64,000 nt of DNA. Origin: Streptomyces griseus subsp. griseus. Its GTDB lineage: Bacteria > Actinomycetota > Actinomycetes > Streptomycetales > Streptomycetaceae. Shown here piece after piece: positions 41,175 through 49,763 of the stretch. Location: contig NZ_JOJE01000013.1 in assembly GCF_000720255.1 (NCBI RefSeq), positions 186,001-250,000 of the forward strand, given 5' to 3'. Made by a program: the position numbers and the translations under genes. The notes beneath the pieces were generated by a model, which saw nothing but the letters and a program-made list of their open reading frames with translations, ran no database searches and was not told the origin of the DNA. Each line of letters opens with the position of its first letter. Positions within the stretch are counted from its first letter, which is position 1.

Positions 41175-42008
41175 TTGTTCGCGTTCGTGATTCCGGCACA
41201 CAACGAAGAGGCCACGGTGGCCACGATCGTCGGTCAGGCCCTTCAGGCGGCGCAGCCCGGCGACCGGGTCCTGGTCGTGGACAGCGGGTCGACCGACGAC
41301 ACGGCCCGGCGGGCACGCGAGGCGGGTGCGGAGGTGCTGGACGGGCCGCTCGGCAAGGGCGCGGCCATGCAACTGGCCGTGTCGACGGTGGACCACGAGT
41401 GGACGTGCTTCCTCGACTCCGATGTCGTCACCTCCGAGAGAAACGTTCCTGCACTGCTCCGGGAGACCGCGGCCGGCGGCACGGCCGACCAGGTGGTCGG
41501 CGACTTCGAGTACGACCACCCGGGCACCATCCTGGCGTCCACCTTCACCATCTACGAGCCGCTCACCTCACGGTTCTTCCCGGAGGTCGGCTACCACGGG
41601 GCGCACGCCCTCAGCGGCTTCCGTGCCGTGCGCACTCGATACCTGCGCGACGTCGAACTGCCGCCGGACTTCGGCGTGGAGACCTTCCTCAACATCTCCC
41701 TCGCCCTGTCCGGCGGTCGGGCGGACGTGTGTCACCTCGGGGTCATAGGCAGCCGCTACCGCTTCCACGGGGGCTCGATGGCGACGGAGATAGGCACCAG
41801 GATCCTGGACCTGGCCGAGGCCCACGGCCGCCTCGACCCGGCCGACCGCCCGGAGTGGGACCAGTGGCTCGCGGCGGGCGTGGCCGCCATCGCGCCGAAC
41901 ACCGCCGACCAGGGCCGCTCGGCCATCCTGTCCCGCCTGTTCAGCACGGTCCGCAGGCCGATGCCGACCGGCGGCACGCAGACACCGGCCCACTCCACGA
42001 GCCGGTAA
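41175..42008 (+). CDS. GT2-family glycosyltransferase
   Basis: A GT-A fold enzyme of about 277 residues: FVIPAHNEEATV, LVVDSGSTDDT, and the metal-binding D-S-D in CFLDSDVV. The arrangement, with G-K-G-A-A-M-Q and the HALSGFRAVR segment, resembles glucosyl-3-phosphoglycerate synthase-like and dolichyl-phosphate-type transferases. TTG 41175 has AGGGG six bases upstream; no better start lies in frame. An inverted pair AGATCG/CGATCT (41134-41159) sits upstream. Substrate is uncertain. Confidence 0.8.
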   Translation: MFAFVIPAHNEEATVATIVGQALQAAQPGDRVLVVDSGSTDDTARRAREAGAEVLDGPLGKGAAMQLAVSTVDHEWTCFLDSDVVTSERNVPALLRETAAGGTADQVVGDFEYDHPGTILASTFTIYEPLTSRFFPEVGYHGAHALSGFRAVRTRYLRDVELPPDFGVETFLNISLALSGGRADVCHLGVIGSRYRFHGGSMATEIGTRILDLAEAHGRLDPADRPEWDQWLAAGVAAIAPNTADQGRSAILSRLFSTVRRPMPTGGTQTPAHSTSR

Positions 42009-42014
42009 AGGGGC

Positions 42015-42037
42015 CGGGGCGAAGTTCCCGCGCCCCG
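42015..42037. terminator. Hairpin between convergent GT2 and zur genes
   Basis: CGGGGC (42015-42020) pairs with GCCCCG (42032-42037) around an 11-nt loop, in the 30-bp gap between two converging stop codons. It could serve both genes. Confidence 0.5.
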
Positions 42038-42038
42038 C

Positions 42039-42449
42039 TCAGTTCGCCGCGCAGTCCGCGCAGGTGCCGAAGATCTCCACCGTATGGGCCACGTTGACGT
42101 ACCCGTGTTCCGCGGCGATCGCCTCGGCCCACTTCTCGACGGCCGGGCCCTCGACCTCCTCCGCCTTGCCGCAGCCGCGGCAGACGAGGTGGTGGTGGTG
42201 TTCGCCGGTGGAGCAGCGGCGGTAGACGGACTCGCCGTCGGAGGTGCGCAGGACGTCGACCTCGCCTGCGTCGGCGAGGTTCTGCAACGTGCGGTAGACC
42301 GTGGTCAGGCCGACGGAATCGCCCTTGTGCTTGAGCATGTCGTGCAGTTCCTGCGCGCTGCGGAACTCGTCGACCTCATCGAGGGCCGCCGCCACGGCGG
42401 CCCGCTGCCGGGTGGCGCGGCCCTTCACGGGCGGTCCAGCGGTCGTCAC
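42039..42449 (-). CDS. zur: Zinc uptake regulator Zur (Fur family)
   Basis: A 136-residue Fur-family repressor with an N-terminal winged helix (RATRQRAAVAAALDEVDEF, GLTTVYRTLQNLADAGEV), the HHHHLVCRGCG metal-binding segment and a terminal C-A-D-C. The location next to znuACB identifies it as the zinc sensor. GTG 42449 has GAGGAGG just upstream. It should repress znuA through the two Zur boxes at 45163-45199. Confidence 0.93.
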   Translation of the reverse strand: MTTAGPPVKGRATRQRAAVAAALDEVDEFRSAQELHDMLKHKGDSVGLTTVYRTLQNLADAGEVDVLRTSDGESVYRRCSTGEHHHHLVCRGCGKAEEVEGPAVEKWAEAIAAEHGYVNVAHTVEIFGTCADCAAN

Positions 42450-42476
42450 CGGTTGCCTCCTCACACGTCTGCACCT

Positions 42477-42500
42477 GCCGGGCCATTGTGCCAGCCCGGC
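42477..42500 (-). terminator. Hairpin between znuB and zur
   Basis: GCCGGGC (42477-42483) pairs perfectly with GCCCGGC (42494-42500) in the 61-bp gap. It may partly end znuACB transcription so that zur is expressed at a lower or independent level. Confidence 0.5.
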
Positions 42501-42510
42501 CTGTGCGCGG

Positions 42511-43413
42511 TCAGACGCCGACTCCGTCGCCGGCCTCCCGGGTGGCCGGAATCGTGCATTCTCCGGGATCCCCGGCGGTCTGCGCGGCGGCCAGCGCACG
42601 CGCCCTGCGCCGGGCCAGCGGAGCGGCGAGGGCCGTCATGACGATGAACGCGCCGATGGTCAGCAGCACGATCGTCGCGCCGGGCGGCACGTCCTGGTAG
42701 TACGAGGTGACGGTGCCGCCGATGGTCACGCTCACGCCGATGGCCACGGCGACCGCGAAGGTCGCGGCGAAGCTGCGGGTGAGCTGCTGTGCGGCCGCCA
42801 CGGGGACGACCATCAGCGCGGAGACGAGGAGCAGCCCGACCACGCGCATGGCGACCGTCACGGTCACCGCCGCCGTGACCGCAGTGAGCAGGTTCAGGGC
42901 CCGCACCGGCAGGCCCGTCACCCGCGCGAACTCCTCGTCCTGGCTGACCGCGAACAACTGGCGGCGCAGGCCCAGGGTGACGACGACCACGAACGCCGCG
43001 AGCAGGCAGATCGAGGTCACGTCCTCCTCGGAGACGGTCGAGAGGGAGCCGAAGAGGTACGAGGTGAGGTTGGCGTTGGAGCCCGTCGGCGCGAGGTTGA
43101 TGAACATCACACCGCCGGCCATACCGCCGTAGAAGAGCATCGCGAGGGCGATGTCGCCGCGGGTGCGGCCGTACCAGCGGATCAGCTCCATCAGGATCGC
43201 GCCGAGGACGGAGACGGCCGTGGCCATCCACACCGGGGAGGCCGACAGCAGGAAGCCGAGGCCGACGCCGGTCATCGCGACGTGACCGATGCCGTCGCCC
43301 ATCAGGGCCTGGCGGCGCTGGACGAGGTAGATGCCGACGGCGGGGGCGGTGATGCCGACGAGGACGGCGGCGAGCAGCGCCCGCTGCATGAAGGCGTAGT
43401 CGAGGAAGTCCAT
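42511..43413 (-). CDS. znuB: Zinc ABC transporter permease
   Basis: A 300-residue ABC-3 family permease with about eight membrane helices (MDFLDYAFMQRALLAAVLVG start, I-G-H-V-A-M-T-G-V-G-L-G coupling segment). It forms the membrane channel for zinc with ZnuC. It follows znuC with a one-base TGATG overlap. The C-terminal ~20 residues are a soluble tail. Confidence 0.94.
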   Translation of the reverse strand: MDFLDYAFMQRALLAAVLVGITAPAVGIYLVQRRQALMGDGIGHVAMTGVGLGFLLSASPVWMATAVSVLGAILMELIRWYGRTRGDIALAMLFYGGMAGGVMFINLAPTGSNANLTSYLFGSLSTVSEEDVTSICLLAAFVVVVTLGLRRQLFAVSQDEEFARVTGLPVRALNLLTAVTAAVTVTVAMRVVGLLLVSALMVVPVAAAQQLTRSFAATFAVAVAIGVSVTIGGTVTSYYQDVPPGATIVLLTIGAFIVMTALAAPLARRRARALAAAQTAGDPGECTIPATREAGDGVGV

Positions 43414-44189
43414 CAGCTCAGCAGTCCCGTGCGGATCGGTTCGGCGCCCGCCGGAGCGTGCGGGTGTACGTGGTCGTGGCCGGGCAGCGCGTGCTGGCCG
43501 ACGGCGCGCGGGGGCGGCCCGTCGTGCGTCACGCAGCCGTCGCGCAGGACGACGGCCCGGTCGATCAGGGGCTCCAGTGGGCCCAGTTCGTGCAGGACGA
43601 GCAGGACCGTCGCACCGCCGGCCACCTGGGTCCTGAGCGTCTGCGCGAGCACCTCCTGGCTCGCCAGGTCCACGCCCGCCATCGGCTCGTCCATGATCAG
43701 CAGTTCGGGTTCCGCGGCGAGCGCGCGGGCGATCAGCACCCGCTGGTGCTGGCCGCCGGACAGCGCGTCCACCGAGTCCTTGGCCCGGTCCGCCATCCCG
43801 ACCAGCTCCAGGGCCCGTCGCACGGCGGCGTGGTCGGCCTTGCGGAGCACGCCGAAGCGGGCCCGGGACAGCCGCCCGGACGTGACGATCTCGGTCACGG
43901 TCGCCGGTACGCCGCCCGCGGCCGTGGTGCGCTGTGGTACGTAGCCCACCCGCGCCCAGTCGCCAAAGCGCCGGTGCGGGGCGCCGAACAGCTCGATCTC
44001 GCCGGCGCCGATCGGCACCTGGCCGATGACGCTGCGTACGGCGGTCGACTTGCCGGAGCCGTTCGCGCCGAGCAGCGCGACGACCTCACCGCGGTGCACG
44101 GTGAGGTCGATGCCGCGCAGGACGGGGCGCGAACCCAGCTCGGCGCGGACACCGCGCAGCGAAATGACGGGCTCGGCCTTCGCGTCCAT
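43413..44189 (-). CDS. znuC: Zinc ABC transporter ATP-binding protein
   Basis: The 258-residue ATPase has Walker A GANGSGKST, the signature LSGGQHQR, Walker B LLIMDEP and an H-loop L-V-L-H-E-L-G. The C-terminal tail is His-rich (HALPGHDHVHPHAP), which may bind zinc. ATG 44189 has GGAGGG upstream; an in-frame start at 44210 would overlap znuA. It lies between the genes for binding protein and permease. Confidence 0.95.
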   Translation of the reverse strand: MDAKAEPVISLRGVRAELGSRPVLRGIDLTVHRGEVVALLGANGSGKSTAVRSVIGQVPIGAGEIELFGAPHRRFGDWARVGYVPQRTTAAGGVPATVTEIVTSGRLSRARFGVLRKADHAAVRRALELVGMADRAKDSVDALSGGQHQRVLIARALAAEPELLIMDEPMAGVDLASQEVLAQTLRTQVAGGATVLLVLHELGPLEPLIDRAVVLRDGCVTHDGPPPRAVGQHALPGHDHVHPHAPAGAEPIRTGLLS

Positions 44190-44206
44190 GACGCCCTCCG
44201 TAACGA

Positions 44207-45163
44207 TCACTTGGTTCCCAGGGCGTTCTGCAGTGCCTTGAGGTTGGACTCCATGACCGAGAAGTAGTCCTTGCCCCGGGACTTCTTGGTGATGCCCTCG
44301 ATCGGGTCGAGGACGTCCGTCTTCAGGTCGGAGTCCTCGGCGATGGTCTTCGCGGTCTTGTCGCTGACGAGCGTCTCGTAGAACACGGTGGTGACGCCGT
44401 CGGCCTTCGCCATCTTCTCAAGGTCCTTCACGCGCGCGGCGCTCGGCTCCGACTCGGGGTCGAGGCCGTTGATGGCCTCCTCGGTCAGGCCGTAGCGCTC
44501 GGCGAGGTAGCCGAACGCGGCGTGGGTGGTGACGAAGACCTTGGTCTTCGTGTTCGCCAGCCCGTCCTTGAATTGCGTGTTCAGGTCGCCGAGCCGCTTC
44601 ACGAGGGCCGCGGTGTTCTTCTTGTAGTCGGCCGCGTGGTCGGGGTCGGCCTTCTCGAAGGCCTTGCCGACGCCCTCGGCGACCTGGGAGTAGCGCACCG
44701 GATCCAGCCAGATGTGGGGGTCGAGACCGGCGAGCTCCTCGTTCTTGTGGTCGTCGTGCTCGGCCGCGTGCCCGCCGACCTCGTTGCCGTGCTTCTCCAG
44801 CGAGGTCAGGGAGGCCGCGTCGATCTTCGTCTTGACCTCGGACTGGGCGACGGCGTCGTCCACGGAGGGCTGCAGGTTCTTCAGGTACAGGACCGCGTCG
44901 GACTCCTGGAGCTGGGCGGTCTGCTTGGCGCTGATCTCCAGGTCGTGCGGTTCCTGGCCGGGCTCGGTGAGACTGGTGACATGGACGTGGTCGCCGCCGA
45001 TCTGCTCGGCGAGGAAGGCCATCGGGTAGAACGACGCGACGACGTCGAACTTGTCCGTGTTGCCCGCGGCCGCGCTCTCGCCGGAGCAGGCGGAGAGGGT
45101 GGCGAGGCCGAGTGCGGTGGTCGCCGCGACCGCGGTCGCCGGTATGAGTCGTCGTACGTTCAT
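44207..45163 (-). CDS. znuA: Zinc-binding lipoprotein of the Znu ABC transporter
   Basis: A 318-residue cluster A-I substrate-binding protein with a lipobox (LATLSAC). It has the conserved PHDLEIS segment, a short His/Asp-rich loop (HAAEHDDHKNEE) before LDPHIWLDP, and the TTHAAFGYLAERYGL segment with a metal-ligand His. It captures Zn2+ outside the membrane. ATG 45163 overlaps a Zur box; an upstream ATG at 45172 is possible. First gene of znuACB-zur. Confidence 0.94.
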   Translation of the reverse strand: MNVRRLIPATAVAATTALGLATLSACSGESAAAGNTDKFDVVASFYPMAFLAEQIGGDHVHVTSLTEPGQEPHDLEISAKQTAQLQESDAVLYLKNLQPSVDDAVAQSEVKTKIDAASLTSLEKHGNEVGGHAAEHDDHKNEELAGLDPHIWLDPVRYSQVAEGVGKAFEKADPDHAADYKKNTAALVKRLGDLNTQFKDGLANTKTKVFVTTHAAFGYLAERYGLTEEAINGLDPESEPSAARVKDLEKMAKADGVTTVFYETLVSDKTAKTIAEDSDLKTDVLDPIEGITKKSRGKDYFSVMESNLKALQNALGTK

Positions 45164-45199
45164 GACAGTCATTTTCAACAAATATGGAAACCGTTGTCA
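45163..45199 (-). promoter_or_regulatory. Two Zur boxes in the znuA promoter
   Basis: On the minus strand, TGAAAATGACTGTCA (45177-45163) matches the Streptomyces Zur consensus (TGAAAATGATTTTCA as I recall it) at 13 of 15 positions. TGACAACGGTTTCCA (45199-45185) is a second, weaker copy. Their centres are 22 bp apart, two helical turns. They overlap the start codon region and the AT-rich promoter, so zinc-loaded Zur would shut the operon off. Confidence 0.75.
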
Positions 45200-45347
45200 A
45201 CAAACCTCGTGCGGGGGCCGGTAAGAAGCCGGTGGGAGGTCCGCGGGGTCAACCGATTTGGATGAGGGGGAGTCCCCGCCGGTACGCTGAAGCATTCGCT
45301 GGAAGCATCTCGCTTCGATCGCCCGTCGTCGTAATGAAGAGAGCACC

Positions 45348-46730
45348 GTGGCCGCCGACAAGATCGACACCATCGTCAGCCTGAGCAAGCGCCGTGGCTT
45401 TGTATTCCCCTGCAGTGAGATCTACGGCGGTCAGCGCGCCGCCTGGGACTACGGACCGCTGGGTGTCGAGCTCAAGGAGAACCTCAAGCGCCAGTGGTGG
45501 CGCTACATGGTGACGTCGCGCGAGGACGTGGTCGGTCTCGACTCGTCCGTGATCCTTGCCCCCGAGGTCTGGGTCGCCTCCGGCCACGTCGCCACCTTCA
45601 CCGACCCGCTCACCGAGTGCACCTCCTGCCACAAGCGGTTCCGCGCGGACCACCTGGAGGAGGCCTACGAGGCCAAGCACAACCGCCTGCCGGAGAACGG
45701 CCTGGCGGACCTGAACTGCCCCAACTGCGGCAACAAGGGCACCTTCACCGAGCCCAAGCAGTTCTCCGGTCTGCTCTCCACCCACCTCGGTCCCACGCAG
45801 GACTCCGGCTCCGTCGCCTACCTGCGCCCCGAGACCGCCCAGGGCATCTTCACCAACTTCGCCCAGGTGCAGGTCGCTTCGCGCAAGAAGCCGCCGTTCG
45901 GCATCGCCCAGATGGGCAAGTCCTTCCGCAACGAGATCACGCCCGGCAACTTCATCTTCCGCACCCGCGAGTTCGAGCAGATGGAGATGGAGTTCTTCGT
46001 CAAGCCGGGCGAGGACGAGACGTGGCAGGAGTACTGGATGGAGCAGCGCTGGAACTGGTACACCGGTCTCGGCCTGCGTGAAGAGAACATGCGGTGGTAC
46101 GAGCACCCGAAGGAGAAGCTCTCCCACTACTCCAAGCGCACCGCCGACATTGAGTACCGCTTCCAGTTCGGCGGCAGCGAGTGGGGCGAGCTGGAGGGCG
46201 TGGCCAACCGCACCGACTACGACCTCGGCGCCCACTCCAAGGCCTCCGGCCAGGACCTGTCCTTCTTCGACCAGGAGGCCGGCGAGCGCTGGACGCCGTA
46301 CGTCATCGAGCCGGCGGCCGGTGTCGGCCGCGCGATGCTGGCGTTCCTGCTGGACGCGTACGTCGAGGACGAGGCGCCCAACGCCAAGGGCAAGCTGGAG
46401 AAGCGCACCGTGCTGCGCCTGGACCACCGCCTGGCCCCGGTGAAGGTCGCCGTGCTGCCGCTGTCGCGCAACGCGGAGCTGTCGCCGAAGGCGAAGGGGC
46501 TCGCGCAGGCGCTGCGTCAGAACTGGAACATCGAGTTCGACGACGCCGGTGCGATCGGGCGCCGCTACCGTCGCCAGGACGAGATCGGGACGCCGTACTG
46601 CGTGACCGTCGACTTCGACACGCTCGAGGACAACGCGGTCACGGTGCGGGAGCGGGACACGATGAAGCAGGAGCGCGTGTCGCTGGACCAGATCGAGGGG
46701 TACCTGGCTGGGCGGCTCGTCGGCTGCTAG
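45348..46730 (+). CDS. glyS: Glycyl-tRNA synthetase
   Basis: A 460-residue class II synthetase of the dimeric (alpha-2) type: [16 protein letters not shown], motif 2 region with [19 protein letters not shown], and motif 3 near [15 protein letters not shown] zinc-ribbon-like insertion has C-T-S-C and C-P-N-C. It charges tRNA-Gly. GTG 45348 has GAGAG upstream. It is divergent from znuA, separated by 184 bp that contain the Zur boxes on the znuA side. Confidence 0.96.
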   Translation: MAADKIDTIVSLSKRRGFVFPCSEIYGGQRAAWDYGPLGVELKENLKRQWWRYMVTSREDVVGLDSSVILAPEVWVASGHVATFTDPLTECTSCHKRFRADHLEEAYEAKHNRLPENGLADLNCPNCGNKGTFTEPKQFSGLLSTHLGPTQDSGSVAYLRPETAQGIFTNFAQVQVASRKKPPFGIAQMGKSFRNEITPGNFIFRTREFEQMEMEFFVKPGEDETWQEYWMEQRWNWYTGLGLREENMRWYEHPKEKLSHYSKRTADIEYRFQFGGSEWGELEGVANRTDYDLGAHSKASGQDLSFFDQEAGERWTPYVIEPAAGVGRAMLAFLLDAYVEDEAPNAKGKLEKRTVLRLDHRLAPVKVAVLPLSRNAELSPKAKGLAQALRQNWNIEFDDAGAIGRRYRRQDEIGTPYCVTVDFDTLEDNAVTVRERDTMKQERVSLDQIEGYLAGRLVGC

Positions 46731-46789
46731 GTGGTTTTGCGGGGCCGGGTCTGCCTGGTTCCGTTTTCGGCCGGCCGCGGGTTCGTTGT

Positions 46790-46835
46790 GGCTTGTCGCG
46801 CAGTTCCCCGCGCCCCTGAAGGGGCTCGGGGAACT
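46790..46835. repeat. Streptomyces intergenic repeat forming a bidirectional terminator
   Basis: The segment GTCGCGCAGTTCCCCGCGCC and what follows is a motif I recognise from many Streptomyces intergenic regions. AGTTCCCCG (46802-46810) pairs with CGGGGAACT (46827-46835), and inside it GCCCC pairs with GGGGC around TGAA, making a long stacked hairpin. It sits between converging glyS and a hydrolase gene. The 46731-46789 part shows nothing else. Confidence 0.7.
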
Positions 46836-46841
46836 CTGCGT

Positions 46842-47948
46842 CTATAGGTCCACGTCCGCGTAGACAGACGCGTGGTCCGAGGCCTGGGTGGCGTGTGAGG
46901 TCACCGTCGGGAAGGACTTGAAGGTCCTGGGGGCCCAGATGCCCCGTCGTTCGACCTCGACGTGCTCGACCAGGTCCCACAGGGCGGGGGAGAACATCAC
47001 GTAGTCGAGCTTGTCCTCCTCGCCCGTGCCCGGGCCGTGGGTGCCGGGGTCTCCCGTGTAGGTGCGGTGGGTCATCGCGTCCTTCAGGCCCGCGTCCAGG
47101 AGGGTCTTGACCGGGGGGCTGGCCATGAAGTCGTTGAGGTCGCCGGCGACCACGACGTGGTCCGAGCGCTGCAGGGCGGCCTCGTAGAGCTGGCGGACAC
47201 GCTTGGCCTGGGCCGCGCGCAGCCCTGCGCCGCCGCCCCTCTTGCTCTTGAAGTGGTTGCCGAGGATCCACAGGGGCGTGCCGTTGACGGCGATCTCGAA
47301 CTCCGGGCAGTCCCGGCTGAACAGGCGCCGGCCGCCCTGCCCGGGGTCGAAGAGGTGCGACCGCACGGACGTGACGGGGTGGCGGCTGAGGATCCCGACG
47401 TCGATACCCCGGGGGTCGTTGCCGTCGATCAGCAGGTTGAAGGGGTACGGCTGGTGCCCCAGCGTCTCGCCGACGACGTGCTCGTTGAAGCGCTCCAGGG
47501 TGAGACGGTCCTCGACCTCCACCATGAGCAGGACGTCGGCGTTCACCTCGACGACCACGCGTCCGGTGTTCTGCACGGCCTGCCAGCTGAGGTCGCCGCG
47601 CACCAGCTCGGCCCAACCGGGCCAGTCGCCACGCCCCTTGGCCACGATCTTGATGGTGGGGTTCGCCACGGGCCCGCTCACCGTGAACAGCTTGGCGCCC
47701 GTTCCCTTGAGCTCGTTGATGAAGAACGGCCGGGGGCTGTCGGGCTCCCCGTTGTGGGCCTGGTTCTCCTTGATCAGCTCGGCGATCCGGTCCTTGTCCG
47801 CCGGCGTGTAGGTGTCCTTCTCGAGAAGGGCGACCAGTTCGTTGAAGTCGTCGAGGGCTCTGTCGCGCTCGGTGTCGTCCTGGAGCGCGAAGACCTTGGG
47901 GCGGTGGAAGAGGTTCTCCGCGTTGAAGGTGCCGATACGGATGGTCAT
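46842..47948 (-). CDS. Endonuclease/exonuclease/phosphatase-family protein
   Basis: A 368-residue protein of the EEP fold: GTFNAENLF (metal-binding Asn/Glu), VVAGDLNDFM, D-K-L-D-Y-V-M and the terminal A-S-D-H-A-S catalytic His. No signal peptide is present. Members hydrolyse phosphodiesters in DNA, RNA or lipids; the specific target here is unclear. GGGAGG precedes ATG 47948. Confidence 0.85.
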   Translation of the reverse strand: MTIRIGTFNAENLFHRPKVFALQDDTERDRALDDFNELVALLEKDTYTPADKDRIAELIKENQAHNGEPDSPRPFFINELKGTGAKLFTVSGPVANPTIKIVAKGRGDWPGWAELVRGDLSWQAVQNTGRVVVEVNADVLLMVEVEDRLTLERFNEHVVGETLGHQPYPFNLLIDGNDPRGIDVGILSRHPVTSVRSHLFDPGQGGRRLFSRDCPEFEIAVNGTPLWILGNHFKSKRGGGAGLRAAQAKRVRQLYEAALQRSDHVVVAGDLNDFMASPPVKTLLDAGLKDAMTHRTYTGDPGTHGPGTGEEDKLDYVMFSPALWDLVEHVEVERRGIWAPRTFKSFPTVTSHATQASDHASVYADVDL

Positions 47949-48080
47949 CGCTCGCCTCCCACACGACGGCGCAGAGGTCCGCTCGGCCGGCGGCAGGCGC
48001 CGCCGAGGTGACTGCACGCCGACATCTCTCATTGTCCTCGGGGTGCCAGGGCCGCTCGACCGGACAGATGACAAATAACA

Positions 48081-48106
48081 GCTGACAGATATTGAAATCT
48101 GTCAGC
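48081..48106. promoter_or_regulatory. 26-bp palindromic operator before the AKR-TetR operon
   Basis: GCTGACAGAT and ATCTGTCAGC are perfect 10-bp arms around ATTGAA, 22 bp before the aldo-keto reductase start. It overlaps a possible -10 (GATATT 48088-48093). Length and symmetry fit a TetR-family dimer or dimer pair, and a tetR gene is second in the operon. The link is inferred. Confidence 0.65.
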
Positions 48107-48127
48107 ACGCCGTGCGAGGGTGGAGCC

Positions 48128-49144
48128 ATGACACCGCGAACCCGTCCTCTCGGAACGACCGGCCCCCAGGTCTCCGCCCTCGGCCTCGGCTGCATGGGCA
48201 TGTCCGCGCTGTACGGCGGCGCGGACCGGGCCGAGTCCATCGCCACGATCCACGCCGCCCTGGAGGCCGGCGTGACCCTGCTGGACACCGGCGACTTCTA
48301 CGGCATGGGCCACAACGAGCTGCTGATCGGCGAAGCCCTGCGCACCGCACCCGCGGCCCACCGCGAACAGGCCCTGATCAGCGTGAAGTTCGGCGCGCTG
48401 CGCGGCCCGGACGGCCAGTGGTTCGGCTACGACGGCCGCCCGGCCGCCGTGAAGAACTTCGCCGCCTACTCGCTCCAGCGCCTCGGCGTCGACCACATCG
48501 ACGTGTACCGCCTCGCCCGGCTCGACTCCGACGTCCCCATCGAGGAGACGGTCGGCGCGATCACGGAACTGATCGAGAAGGGGTACGTCCGCCATGTCGG
48601 CCTGAGCGAGGTCGGCGCCGACACGATCCGCCGGGCCGCCGCCACCGCCCCGATCACCGATCTCCAGATCGAGTACTCCCTCATCTCGCGCGGCATCGAG
48701 GAGTCGATCCTGCCGACCACCCGCGAACTGGGCATCGCCGTCACGGCCTACGGCGTCCTCTCCCGCGGACTCATCTCCGGCCACTTCACCGCCGACCGGC
48801 AGCTCGCCGCAGACGACATCCGTGCCTTCGCCCCGCGCTTCCAGGGCGAGAACCTCCAGCACAACCTGAACCTGGTGGAGGCGCTGCGGAAGATCGCCGA
48901 ACAGAAGGGCGTCAGCGTCGCGCAGATCGCCATCGCCTGGGTGCTCTCGCGGGGCTCGCAGCACAACGACGACATCGTGCCGCTGGTCGGCGCCCGCACC
49001 CGGGAGCGGCTGGCGGAGTCGCTGGGCGCGCTGGAGGTGACGCTGGAGCCGGCCGACCTCACCGCCATCGAGGAGGCCGTGCCCGCCGGGGCCGCCGCCG
49101 GCGACCGCTACCCGGCCGCCCAGATGGCACACGTCGAACGCTGA
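48128..49144 (+). CDS. Aldo/keto reductase
   Basis: A 338-residue TIM-barrel [12 protein letters not shown] start, [12 protein letters not shown] (catalytic Tyr), VKFG Lys and a C-terminal [17 protein letters not shown]-binding segment. The usual active-site His position reads A in [10 protein letters not shown], as in some AKR13-type members. It reduces an unknown carbonyl compound. GGTGGAG precedes ATG 48128. A palindromic operator lies just upstream and a TetR gene follows by 25 bp. Confidence 0.9.
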   Translation: MTPRTRPLGTTGPQVSALGLGCMGMSALYGGADRAESIATIHAALEAGVTLLDTGDFYGMGHNELLIGEALRTAPAAHREQALISVKFGALRGPDGQWFGYDGRPAAVKNFAAYSLQRLGVDHIDVYRLARLDSDVPIEETVGAITELIEKGYVRHVGLSEVGADTIRRAAATAPITDLQIEYSLISRGIEESILPTTRELGIAVTAYGVLSRGLISGHFTADRQLAADDIRAFAPRFQGENLQHNLNLVEALRKIAEQKGVSVAQIAIAWVLSRGSQHNDDIVPLVGARTRERLAESLGALEVTLEPADLTAIEEAVPAGAAAGDRYPAAQMAHVER

Positions 49145-49169
49145 TCCCGCGCCGGGTACGGTCTGTCCC

Positions 49170-49763
49170 ATGGCACCGACCAGCGAGACCCTGACCGCCG
49201 AGCGCATCCTCGTGGCGACCGAGGAGGTGCTGCGCCGCCACGGCCCGGCCAAGGCCACCGTGGTCGACGTGGCCCGCGCGCTCGGCGTCAGCCACGGCAG
49301 TGTCTACCGGCACTTCCGCACGAAGGCCGCGCTGCGGGAAGCGGTGACCAAACGCTGGCTGGACCGTACGTCCGAGGCGCTGGCGGGCATCGCCGCCGAC
49401 GAGGACCGCACTCCCGAGGCCCGACTGCGCGACTGGCTCGCGTCCCTCTTCGCCGCCAAGCGCCGCAAGGCGGGCCTCGACCCCGAGCTGTTCGCCACGT
49501 ACTCGGTACTGGCCGGCGAGAGCGGCGAGGCGGTCGCCGAGCACCTCGCGGACCTCACCGGGCAACTGGAACGAATCGTCCGCGCGGGCGCCGAGTCCGG
49601 CGTCTTCACCGCCCCCGACCCCGCGGCAGCCGCCGGCGCCGTCTTCCACGCCACCGACCGCTTCCACGACCCCTGCCACGCCCGCGCCTGGGAACAGCCG
49701 GGCATCGAGGCGGAGTTCGAGGCGGTCGTGGAGTTGGTGGTACGGGGGCTGCGGGCGGCCTAG
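49170..49763 (+). CDS. TetR-family transcriptional regulator
   Basis: The 197-residue protein has the TetR helix-turn-helix (KATVVDVARALGVSHGSVYR, then HFRTKAALREAV) and an all-helical ligand domain ending in E-L-V-V-R-G-L-R-A-A. It is probably co-transcribed with the aldo-keto reductase and likely represses that operon through the 48081-48106 palindrome. Its stop overlaps that of the converging serine hydrolase gene by two bases. Confidence 0.92.
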   Translation: MAPTSETLTAERILVATEEVLRRHGPAKATVVDVARALGVSHGSVYRHFRTKAALREAVTKRWLDRTSEALAGIAADEDRTPEARLRDWLASLFAAKRRKAGLDPELFATYSVLAGESGEAVAEHLADLTGQLERIVRAGAESGVFTAPDPAAAAGAVFHATDRFHDPCHARAWEQPGIEAEFEAVVELVVRGLRAA

